64,000 nt of DNA from Streptomyces yangpuensis (GTDB lineage Bacteria > Actinomycetota > Actinomycetes > Streptomycetales > Streptomycetaceae): NCBI RefSeq assembly GCF_001005295.1, contig NZ_LBMK01000007.1, positions 47,220 through 111,219 of the forward strand. Reading direction: 5' to 3'. The notes beneath the pieces were generated by a model that searched no databases, was not told the DNA's origin, and worked only from the letters and a program-made list of their open reading frames with translations. The translations under genes were made by a program, and so were the position numbers. Below are positions 33,683 through 41,433 of this stretch, in pieces (position 1 is the stretch's first letter; the number at the start of each line of letters is the position of its first letter).

Positions 33683-34860
33683 CCGCCCGCCTGCTCGCGC
33701 AGCACCGCCACCACCCGGTCCTGCTGGGCCGCGGTCATGGTGTGGAACAGCGGGAGGATCAGGGAGTCGCGGCTGATCCGCTCGGTCACCGGCAGCGGGC
33801 CCGCGCCGTGGCCCTCGTACGCCGGCTCCAGGTGCGAGGCCATGATCCCGCGCCGGGCCGAGATCCCGGCCTCCGAGAGCACTCCCAGCAGCTCGTCCCG
33901 GCCCACGGGGAAGTCCTTGGCCAGCAGCACCCAGTACGACTGGAAGTTGCCCTGCCCGTGGGCGGGATCGCGTACCGGGCGCAGCCCGGGGACCTCGCGC
34001 AGCAGCTCCGTGTACCGGGCGGCGAGCGCGCGCCGCCGGGCCACGATCTCGTCCAGCCGGCCGAGCTGCACCAGGCCGACCGCGGCCTGGATGTCGGTCA
34101 TCCGGTAGTTGTAGCCGACCTCCAGGTAGCTCTCGACGATCGGCTTGCTGCTCGCGTGACGCTGCGCGGCGGACACGTTCATGCCGTGCTCACGCAGCCG
34201 GCGCAGCCGCTCCGCCCACCGCGCGTCGTCGGTGGTCACCATGCCGCCCTCACCGGTGGTGATCACCTTGCGGGGGTGGAAGGACCAGGCGGCGAGCAGC
34301 GCCCCGTGGCCGACGGACTTCCCGCCGACCGTCGCGCCGATTCCGCAGGCGGCGTCCTCCACGAGCGCGACGTCCCACTCGGCGCACGCCGCGCGCAGCG
34401 CGTGCACGTCCGCGGGCACCCCGCCCTGGTGGACGGCGAGCACCGCCTTCGTGCGGGGGGTACGGACGGCGTCCACCGTGGCCGGGGTCAGGTTGCCGGT
34501 GTCCTCCTCGACGTCGGCGAACACCGGCCGGGCGCCCACGTAGCGCACCGCGTTGGCGGTGGCGATGAACGACAGGGAGGGGACGATCACCTCGTCGCCC
34601 GGCCCGAGGTCCAGCGCGACGAGGGCCAGGTGCAGGGCGGTGGTGCACGAGCTCACGGCGATGCCGTGCTCGGCGCCCACCCGCTCCGCGAAAGCCCGCT
34701 CGAACTCGGCGACCCGGGGGCCCTGGGCGACCCAGCCGGAGAGCACCGCGTCCGCCGCGGCCCTCGCCTCCTCCTCGCCCAGCCAGGGCACCATCACAGG
34801 GATCCGGGCCGGGCCGGCAGCGGGTGCCGCCGCCTCCGGGGCCGTGTCCGGGGCGCTCAT
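33679..34860 (-). CDS. Second DegT/DnrJ/EryC1/StrS-family aminotransferase
   Basis: 393 residues. PLP Lys in AAWSFHPRKVITTGEGGMVTT, and SSCTTALHLALVALDLGPGDEV and VEDAACGIGATVGGK at the cofactor site. The pattern is that of UDP-4-keto sugar aminotransferases (PseC/PglE-like) that feed PglD-type acetyltransferases. An alanine/proline-rich N-terminus (~20 residues) precedes the domain; the ATG at 34860 overlaps the epimerase stop by four bases. Together with the gene after it this could make a 4-acetamido sugar, separate from the 3-acetamido uronate. That split is inference. Confidence 0.87.
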   Translation of the reverse strand: MSAPDTAPEAAAPAAGPARIPVMVPWLGEEEARAAADAVLSGWVAQGPRVAEFERAFAERVGAEHGIAVSSCTTALHLALVALDLGPGDEVIVPSLSFIATANAVRYVGARPVFADVEEDTGNLTPATVDAVRTPRTKAVLAVHQGGVPADVHALRAACAEWDVALVEDAACGIGATVGGKSVGHGALLAAWSFHPRKVITTGEGGMVTTDDARWAERLRRLREHGMNVSAAQRHASSKPIVESYLEVGYNYRMTDIQAAVGLVQLGRLDEIVARRRALAARYTELLREVPGLRPVRDPAHGQGNFQSYWVLLAKDFPVGRDELLGVLSEAGISARRGIMASHLEPAYEGHGAGPLPVTERISRDSLILPLFHTMTAAQQDRVVAVLREQAGG

Positions 34861-35852
34861 CGGCCCGCCTCCGCCGCCGCGTCGGCGGCGCGCTCGGCCC
34901 GCCACCAGTCGACCAGGTCCCGCAGGCCGGTGCGCAGGTCGATCCCGGCCGTGAAGCCGAGGCGCTCGGAGGCCCGCACGGTGTCCGCGAGGCGCCGGGT
35001 CACGCCGTTCACGGTGCGGGCCGGGCCGTGCTCCGGCACCAGGCCGTCCGCGCCCATCGCCTCCAGCAGGCCGTTCGCCAGCTCCAGCAGGCTGGTCTCG
35101 GTCCCGCTCGCGACGTTGAACACCTCGTCGGTCAGGTCCGATTCGGCGGCCAGGAGATTGGCGCGCGCGATGTCGCGCACGTCGACGAAGTCCATGGTCT
35201 GCAGGCCGTCGCCGAGGATCAGCGGCGGTTCGCCCGAGGCTATGCGCTCCATCCAGCGGATCAGCACCTCGGTGTAGAGCCCGTGGATGTCCATCCGCGG
35301 CCCGTACACGTTGAAGTAGCGCAGCGCGACGTAGTCCAGCCCGTACATCGAGTGGAAGCTGCGCAGCATCCCCTCGTTGAATGCCTTCGCCGCACCGTAG
35401 AAGGTGTCGTTGTTGTACGGGTGGTGGCGCTCGGTGGTCGGGAACTGCTCCGCCAGCCCGTAGACCGAGGCCGAGGACGAGGCGATCACCTTGCCCACCC
35501 CGGCCGCGGCCGCCGCCTCCAGCACGTTGAACGTGCCGTCCACCATCACCTCGTTCGCCAGCCGCGGTTCCTCCGCGCACTGGGTGATGCGGATGGCGGC
35601 CAGGTGGAAGACCAGGTCGGCGCCCTCCGTCACCTTGCGCACGGCCGCCACGTCGCGGATGTCGCCCTCGACGACCTCGACGACGCCGCTCGGCAGGGCG
35701 CGGGCCAGGTTGGCGGTCCGTCCCCGCACGAAGTTGTCGAGCACCACGATCTCGCGTGCCCCGTTGTCCACCAGTTGGTCCACCACGTGCGAGCCGATGG
35801 TGCCCGCCCCGCCGGTGACCAGAATCCTCTTGCCTCGTACGCTGCTGCTCAA
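34857..35852 (-). CDS. NAD-dependent nucleotide-sugar epimerase/dehydratase
   Basis: About 331 residues of the extended SDR family. NAD site ILVTGGAGTIGSHVVDQL, catalytic Ser in SSSASVYG, and the Tyr-Lys pair in FYGAAKAFNE. VALRYFNVYGPRMDIHG and LQTMDFVDVRDIARA are typical of UDP-GlcNAc/glucose 4-epimerase-like enzymes. No ATG is available; I use TTG 35852, with ggag about eight bases upstream. A TTG at 35903 without a ribosome site is the alternative. The stop is four-base coupled to the aminotransferase. Confidence 0.83.
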   Translation of the reverse strand: MSSSVRGKRILVTGGAGTIGSHVVDQLVDNGAREIVVLDNFVRGRTANLARALPSGVVEVVEGDIRDVAAVRKVTEGADLVFHLAAIRITQCAEEPRLANEVMVDGTFNVLEAAAAAGVGKVIASSSASVYGLAEQFPTTERHHPYNNDTFYGAAKAFNEGMLRSFHSMYGLDYVALRYFNVYGPRMDIHGLYTEVLIRWMERIASGEPPLILGDGLQTMDFVDVRDIARANLLAAESDLTDEVFNVASGTETSLLELANGLLEAMGADGLVPEHGPARTVNGVTRRLADTVRASERLGFTAGIDLRTGLRDLVDWWRAERAADAAAEAGR

Positions 35853-35928
35853 CGCCCTGCTCCCACCGAATCGGTCGTGGTCCTGCGTGTGACGGAGTGC
35901 CAAGGGTCCGGATGAGGACCGTGAGCGG

Positions 35929-37053
35929 TCAGAGACCGGTGCGCAGTCCGACGACCGCGCCGCGGAACTCCAGGCTCCGGGAAGCCGCTTCGAGGATGTC
36001 CAGCACCTTCAGGCCCGCCCGGCCGTCGGTCAGCGGCCGACGCCCCGTCCGGATGGCGTCGCCGAACTCCTCGACCATGCTGCGCAGCGCTTCCTTCTCA
36101 CCGATCGCGGGCGCCACCATGTCGCCGCTCCGGTAGGAGACGAGCATGTCGCGACGCTCGTCGGCGCCGATCTCCTGCGGGGTGCTCAGCTCCACGCCCC
36201 GGTCGAACACCGAGACGCGCTGCGTCGGGTTGAGGTCGTCCCAGACCAGGGTGCGCTTGGACCCGCCGACCATGGTGGTGCGCACCTTCGTCGGGGACAG
36301 CCAGTTGACGTGCACGTGCGCGATGGCACCGGTGCTCAGCTGGAGGGTCAGATAGGCCACGCAGGACTGGCCGGCCCCGATCGGATCGGCGCCGGTCGCG
36401 GCGACGGCCACCGGCTGCACGTGGTCGGGGAGGATGAAGTCGAGGACCGACAGGTCGTGGGGGGCCAGGTCCCACAGGACGTCGACGTCCTTCTGGACGA
36501 GCCCCAGGTTGATCCGTACCGAGTCGACGAAGTGGATCTCGCCGAGTTCACCGGAGCGGACCATCTCCCGGATCCGGCGCACGGCCGGGGTGTAGCAGTA
36601 GGTGTGGTCGCACATCAGGGTCAGGCCGCGCTTCTCGGCCTCCGCCACCAGCCGCTTCCCGTCCTCGTACGTGGCGGCGAGCGGCTTCTCCACGAGGACG
36701 TGCTTGCCGGCCCGCAGGGCCGCGAGCGCGACGTCCAGGTGCGTCCCGGCCGGAGTGGCCACGGCGACCGCCTGGACCGACGGGTCGGCCAGGACCGCCG
36801 CGTAGTCCGCGGTCGCCTGCACCGTGGAGTACCTGCCGAGCGCCTTCCGGGCCCGCTCGATGTCCAGGTCGCACAGCCACCGCAGTCTGAACTGCGAGGT
36901 GGACTGGAAGTTGCGGACCAGGTTGGGGCCCCAGTAGCCCGCACCGACCACCGCGACACCTAAGGGTGCCGCGGACCCCCGGCCGGAGATTCCGGCACTC
37001 TGCCCGACCGTCCGCTCGGCGCTCTGCGCGCCGTCCTTCGAGGTGTCCTTCAC
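35929..37053 (-). CDS. Gfo/Idh/MocA-family dehydrogenase (WbpB/WlbA-like UDP-sugar 3-dehydrogenase)
   Basis: 374 residues. NAD-binding GVAVVGAGYWGPNLVRNF, the motif EKPLAATYEDGKRL, and the active-site segment DLAPHDLSVLDFI. In WbpB/WlbA, this enzyme oxidises C-3 of UDP-GlcNAcA before transamination, and such genes accompany WbpA, WbpE and WbpD homologues as here. GTG 37053 has ggaagggg a few bases upstream. It is the first gene of the reverse operon (35929 down to 27363). A ~25-residue extension of low complexity precedes the Rossmann fold. Confidence 0.85.
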   Translation of the reverse strand: MKDTSKDGAQSAERTVGQSAGISGRGSAAPLGVAVVGAGYWGPNLVRNFQSTSQFRLRWLCDLDIERARKALGRYSTVQATADYAAVLADPSVQAVAVATPAGTHLDVALAALRAGKHVLVEKPLAATYEDGKRLVAEAEKRGLTLMCDHTYCYTPAVRRIREMVRSGELGEIHFVDSVRINLGLVQKDVDVLWDLAPHDLSVLDFILPDHVQPVAVAATGADPIGAGQSCVAYLTLQLSTGAIAHVHVNWLSPTKVRTTMVGGSKRTLVWDDLNPTQRVSVFDRGVELSTPQEIGADERRDMLVSYRSGDMVAPAIGEKEALRSMVEEFGDAIRTGRRPLTDGRAGLKVLDILEAASRSLEFRGAVVGLRTGL

Positions 37054-37425
37054 AGCGTTCCCCTTCCTTCCGCGCACGCCGGCTGGCGTGTCGACAACCC
37101 ATGGCCGGGACGCGTGCGGTGGAGGGGAAAGCCGTCGCCGAGGGGCACGCCGGACGCCTGCGCGTCTCCTGCGTGCCCTGCTCAACGGTGATGGCCCCCC
37201 ACAACCGATGTTCCGCGTGAATCGCGTATGCCGCCCCCCGGCCCGACGGCTTGTTCCCCACAAGCAGCCGAAGCCGTACCACCCTCGCCGGTTCCGGATC
37301 GTCGCCGGCGGTGCCGAAGCCCGCCGAATCCGGTCGGCGCCGCTCAATCTAGTCCACCGGGCGTACCCCCGGGCAGAGTTGGCGGAATCGCCGGGAGCGG
37401 GTGTTCGGGCGTGCATACTGCCCGG
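37054..37425. promoter_or_regulatory. Divergent promoter region of the polysaccharide cluster
   Basis: This 372-base region separates the reverse amino-sugar operon from the forward glycosyltransferase/transporter genes and must contain both promoters. The frames open across it are arginine/proline-rich and do not look like genes. I see no repeat or hairpin that stands out. Confidence 0.45.
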
Positions 37426-38355
37426 GTGACCAGCATCGTGATACCGGCCCACAACGAGGGCCGGGTCATCGGCCGGCTCCTCGACGCGCTCTTGGCCGAC
37501 ACCTCCTCGTCCGGGCCCGACATCGTCGTGGTGTGCAACGGCTGTACGGACGACACCGCCCGGGTGGCGGGCGCGCGCGGCGACCGCGTACGCGTCGTGG
37601 AGATCCCGACCCCCTCCAAACACACGGCACTCAGGGTCGGGGACGAGCACGCCCGCGGCTTTCCCCGGCTGTACGTGGACGCCGACGTCGTCGTCGGGTC
37701 CGCCGACGTACGGGCCCTCGCGGGCGCGCTCGGCCGGGAACCGGGCCTGCTCGCCGCCGCGCCCGGCCGGGACATCCCGCTGACCGGCTGCGCCTGGCCG
37801 GTCCGCGCCTACTACCGGGTGTGGCAGCTGCTGCCGGCCGTCCGCGAGGGCCTGTTCGGCCGGGGCGTCATCGCCGTCACCGAGGAGGGGCACCAGCGGA
37901 TCGCGGCGCTGCCGCCGCTGATGGCCGACGACCTGGCCGCGTCCCTCGCCTTCGGGCCGGGGGAGCGGCGCGTGGTCGAATCGGCCCGGGTCGTCGTGCG
38001 CCCGCCGCGCACCTGGGCCGACCTGATCCGCCGCAAGGTCCGCGCGGCGACCTCCTCCGCCGAGTTCGAGCGCTTCCAGGCCACACAGGAGCCGGCCGGG
38101 CAGGCGTGGCCGGGCGCCGGGCCCTCCGCCGGGCGGGCCGATGGGCGGGCCGGCGGGCCGGTCGCGCCCGCCGCGCCGTCCGCGCGCACCGGTACGGCCG
38201 ACCTGCGCGCCCTGCTGCGCGCCCGGCCGACGCTGGTCCCCGAGGTGGCGGTGTTCGCGGCGGCAGCGCTCGCCGCCCGCCGGGGCGCCCGCAGGGCCAT
38301 CCGGGACCAGGACTTCTCCACCTGGCTGCGGGACGAGAGCAGCCGACAGGGGTGA
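37426..38355 (+). CDS. Family 2 glycosyltransferase
   Basis: 309 residues. VTSIVIPAHNEGRVIGRLL, DIVVVCNGCTDDTARVA and the DxD-type YVDADVVVGSADV form the GT-A core. The middle, VRAYYRVWQLLPAVREGLFGRGVIAVTEEG, is characteristic of the actinobacterial subset. GTG 37426 starts directly at the first strand. There is no clear TM segment; the C-terminal third has an Ala/Gly-rich linker (AGRADGRAGGPVAPAAPS). It faces the reverse operon, and the MFS gene follows 122 bases later. Confidence 0.82.
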   Translation: MTSIVIPAHNEGRVIGRLLDALLADTSSSGPDIVVVCNGCTDDTARVAGARGDRVRVVEIPTPSKHTALRVGDEHARGFPRLYVDADVVVGSADVRALAGALGREPGLLAAAPGRDIPLTGCAWPVRAYYRVWQLLPAVREGLFGRGVIAVTEEGHQRIAALPPLMADDLAASLAFGPGERRVVESARVVVRPPRTWADLIRRKVRAATSSAEFERFQATQEPAGQAWPGAGPSAGRADGRAGGPVAPAAPSARTGTADLRALLRARPTLVPEVAVFAAAALAARRGARRAIRDQDFSTWLRDESSRQG

Positions 38356-38477
38356 ACCGGTACGGACGGCCGAATCCCCTCGTACGCACCACAGTTGGCC
38401 CGTACAAGGATTAGGGTTCGGGTTCGACTCGCACGTTCGCGTGACTTCAGATCGTCTGCACGGGGGAGCTCCAGAGC

Positions 38478-39827
38478 ATGTACCTCGCGGACCGCTCCGC
38501 ACCCGCGGGCGCGAAGGCCGCGCCGGGCCGGGGATCCGGCAGGTCACCGGCCGTCGCCTCGACCGTCCTCGCCCTGGGCACGGTCAGTCTGATCACCGAC
38601 GTCTCCTCCGAGATGGTCACGGCCGTCCTGCCGCTCTACCTGATCGCCGGGCTGGGCCTGAGCCCGCTCGGCTTCGGCGCGCTCGACGGCCTCTACAACG
38701 GCGTCAGCGCCCTGGTGCAGCTCACTGGCGGCCATCTCGCCGACCGGGTCCGCAACCACAAGCTGGTCGCCGGCATCGGCTACGGCCTGTCCGCCCTGTG
38801 CAAGCCCCTGCTGCTGCTCGTTCACAGCCTGGGCCCGATCAGCGTGATCCTCGCCCTGGAACGCACCGGCAAGGGACTGCGCACCGCCCCGCGCGACGCG
38901 CTGATCTCCCTGTCCACACCGGACGAGTTACAGGGGCGGGCCTTCGGCGTGCACCGGGCCATGGACACCACCGGCGCGCTGCTCGGCCCGCTCGCCGCCT
39001 TCCTCATCCTCGGCGTGGCCGTCGACGGCTACGACGCCGTCTTCGGGGTCAGCGCCTGCGTCGCCGCACTCGGCGTCGTCGTGCTCATCCTGTTCGTCCC
39101 CTCCGGTGCCGGCTTCGGCTCCGGCTCCGGCGACACCCCGCCCCGGGAGGCTGCCACTCCCGCCACCGCCCGCCCGAACCCCGTACGGCTGCGCGACGCG
39201 GCGGGCCTGCTGCGCCTGCCCCGGCTGCGCGCCCTGGCGCTCTGCGCGGTGCTGCTCGGCCTCACCACCGTCAGCGACGCCTTCGTCTACCTGCTGCTCC
39301 AGCGCCGGACCGGCATGGACGACCAGTGGTTCCCGCTGCTGCCGCTGGGCACCGCCGCCGTGTTCCTGCTGCTGGCGGTCCCGGCCGGCGCCCTCGCCGA
39401 CCGGATCGGGCGCCGCACCGTCTTCCTGACCGGGCACGCCCTCCTGCTCGCCGCCTACGGGCTGCTGCTCTGGGCCCCCGACTGGCCGGCGCTGCCCTAC
39501 CTCGTCCTCGCCCTGCACGGCATGTTCTACGCCGCCACCGACGGGGTGCTGCCCGCCGCCGTGGCCGCCACCGTCCCCGAGTCGCTGCGCGCCACCGGAC
39601 TGGCCCTGGTCGGCACCGGCCAGGCACTGGCCCGCTTCGGCTGCTCGCTGGCCTTCGGCGGGGCGTGGACCCTCTGGGGCACCGGCCCGGCGCTCGCCGC
39701 CGCCGCGGCCGGCCTGCTCTGCTGCGCGGCCGTCGCCGGCTTCGTGCTGCGGCCCACGCCGCCCGCACCCTCCGTACCTCCCACGCCGCCCGCACCCTCC
39801 GCACCCGACCCGGCCCGACGCCCGTGA
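38478..39827 (+). CDS. MFS transporter
   Basis: 449 residues with about 12 membrane segments and a central cytoplasmic loop (about 210-240, GFGSGSGDTPPREAATP). The motif ITDVSSEMVTAVLPLYL and GHLADRVRNHKLVAGIGYG are those of the multidrug/sugar-type major facilitators with the DRxGR-like loop; the second half repeats it as GALADRIGRRTVFL. The substrate is unknown. It might export an intermediate or drug. The last ~20 residues are a Pro-rich repeat (TPPAPS twice). The TolB-like gene follows after eight bases. Confidence 0.83.
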   Translation: MYLADRSAPAGAKAAPGRGSGRSPAVASTVLALGTVSLITDVSSEMVTAVLPLYLIAGLGLSPLGFGALDGLYNGVSALVQLTGGHLADRVRNHKLVAGIGYGLSALCKPLLLLVHSLGPISVILALERTGKGLRTAPRDALISLSTPDELQGRAFGVHRAMDTTGALLGPLAAFLILGVAVDGYDAVFGVSACVAALGVVVLILFVPSGAGFGSGSGDTPPREAATPATARPNPVRLRDAAGLLRLPRLRALALCAVLLGLTTVSDAFVYLLLQRRTGMDDQWFPLLPLGTAAVFLLLAVPAGALADRIGRRTVFLTGHALLLAAYGLLLWAPDWPALPYLVLALHGMFYAATDGVLPAAVAATVPESLRATGLALVGTGQALARFGCSLAFGGAWTLWGTGPALAAAAAGLLCCAAVAGFVLRPTPPAPSVPPTPPAPSAPDPARRP

Positions 39828-39835
39828 GGAACCCG

Positions 39836-40852
39836 ATGACACGCTCACGCCGCCTGCTCGTCCTCGCGGTGGCGTTGCTCCTGCTCGGGGGCGTCGGCGC
39901 CACCCTGGTGGTGCGCGCCGCCTCCCGCGCCGACCAGCCGCGTACGGGCGGCCCCGCGACGACCGCGGGCGCTGTCACGCTGACGGCCGGACAGGACACG
40001 CTGGCCTTCCTGGGCAGCGGGCAGGGCCCGCAGCGCGGGGCCCTGGCCTCCGTGCCCGCCGACGCGCCCGACGGCACCCGCACGGTCTCCGACCTCACCT
40101 GCCAGCGCTTCCACGCCGCCGCCGGGACCGGCGTCTGCCTGCGCTCCAGCCCCGGTGCGCTCGCCCAGGACAACAAGGCGGTCATCGTCGACGCCGAGCT
40201 GCGCCAGGTGCGCAGCTTCCCCCTGGCCGGCACGCCCAGCCGGGCCCGCGTCTCACCCAGCGGCCGCTTCGCCGCCTGGACGGTGTTCGTCTCCGGGGAG
40301 TCCTACGGCTCCGCGTTCTTCTCCACGCGCACCGCGATCCTGGACACCCGGACCTGGAAGCTCGACGCCAGCCTGGAGGAGTTCGCGATCACCATGGACG
40401 GGCGGGAATACCGTGCCCAGGACGTGAACTTCTGGGGCGTCACCTTCACCAAGGACGACGACACCTTCTACGCCACCCTCGCCACCGCCGGCGAGACCCA
40501 CCTGGTCAAGGGCTCGATCTCGCGGCGCTCCGTCACCACCCTCGCCAAGAACGTCGAGTGTCCGTCCCTGTCCCCGGACGAGACACGCATCGCGTACAAG
40601 AAGCGGGTGCGGACCGGTGCCTCGCTGTGGCGCGAACACGTCATGGACCTGGGGACGTTGCGGGACCATCCGCTCGCGGAGAAGCGCAGCGTGGACGACC
40701 AGGCCGCCTGGCTCGACGACCGCACGCTGGCCTACGCCCTGCCCTCCGACGGCGCCGCCGACCGCACGGACCTGTGGACCGTGCCCGCGGACGGCTCCGG
40801 CAGCCCCCGCCTGCTGACCCCCGGGGCCTCCTCCCCGGCCCGTCTGGGCTGA
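39836..40852 (+). CDS. Membrane-anchored beta-propeller (TolB-like) protein
   Basis: 338 residues. One N-terminal hydrophobic segment (about 7-27) acts as a signal anchor. The rest has WD40-like/TolB beta-strand repeats: RARVSPSGRFAAWTVF, ECPSLSPDETRIAYKKR, AAWLDDRTLAYALP. TolB-like propellers are extracytoplasmic binding modules. There is no catalytic motif. The ATG follows gtgagga. It is the last gene of the cluster. The function is otherwise unknown. Confidence 0.8.
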   Translation: MTRSRRLLVLAVALLLLGGVGATLVVRAASRADQPRTGGPATTAGAVTLTAGQDTLAFLGSGQGPQRGALASVPADAPDGTRTVSDLTCQRFHAAAGTGVCLRSSPGALAQDNKAVIVDAELRQVRSFPLAGTPSRARVSPSGRFAAWTVFVSGESYGSAFFSTRTAILDTRTWKLDASLEEFAITMDGREYRAQDVNFWGVTFTKDDDTFYATLATAGETHLVKGSISRRSVTTLAKNVECPSLSPDETRIAYKKRVRTGASLWREHVMDLGTLRDHPLAEKRSVDDQAAWLDDRTLAYALPSDGAADRTDLWTVPADGSGSPRLLTPGASSPARLG

Positions 40853-40871
40853 CGGCCGGGGAGAGGTTGCC

Positions 40872-41264
40872 TCAGACCTGGTCCACGAAGGCGCGGACCC
40901 GCTCGACGAGCGCCGCGCTGTCCCTGATCCAGGCGTAGTGCCGGCTGCCCCGGGCGCCCTCGCCGAGCGCCAGCTCCCAGTACGTCACCCGGGCGCTCGT
41001 CAGCTTCCCGGCGAGGCCCCGTACCCCGCCGGGCGGGGCCATGGCGTCGCCCTTGACGGCGACGGCCAGGACCGGCAGGTCCAGCTTCGCCAGCGCCGGC
41101 TCGAAGTCCACCGCGGAGGACGGCACCTGGTAGCGGCCCGTCCGGACCTGGGTGGCCATGTCCCGCAGGACCTGCGCCGAGTCGTTGCCCAGGACCCCGA
41201 TGCGGCGACCGGGGAAGTACCCGTACACCGCGGAGAACGCGGCCGCGAGCTGGAACGCGGTCAT
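40872..41264 (-). pseudogene. 3' stump of an alpha/beta hydrolase
   Basis: 130 residues matching only the C-terminal half of an alpha/beta hydrolase: LDLPVLAVAVKGDAMAPPGG (the strand with the acid residue) and SRHYAWIRDSAALVERVRAFV (the catalytic His region). The nucleophile elbow and N-terminal half are absent. The open frame simply ends at about 41265, where the sequence switches to the 3' flank of the FG-GAP gene. It marks the junction of an old insertion that brought in the toxin locus. Confidence 0.65.
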
Positions 41265-41367
41265 CGCCGACCAGGCTCACATGCGCAGGGGTCTGACCGT
41301 CCTGAGGTCGGAAGACGCGAGGCGCGGACTCGGATCTCCATCGTGGGCGGAGCTTGGACACGGCGAC

Positions 41368-41396
41368 GTCCTGTCAGGAGTATGCCCTGACGGGAC
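41368..41396 (-). terminator. Hairpin downstream of the FG-GAP gene
   Basis: gtcctgtcagg (41368-41378) pairs with cctgacgggac (41386-41396): 11 pairs with one G-U around a seven-base loop, just past the stop of the FG-GAP gene. Confidence 0.55.
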
Positions 41397-41433
41397 GCCC
41401 GGTGAGTCAGCGCGTGCTGTGCGAACGTGATCG

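Noticed and set aside
37054..38547. Long upstream extension of the Gfo/Idh protein
   Set aside because: It overlaps the divergent glycosyltransferase gene; GTG 37053 with ggaagggg is the natural start.
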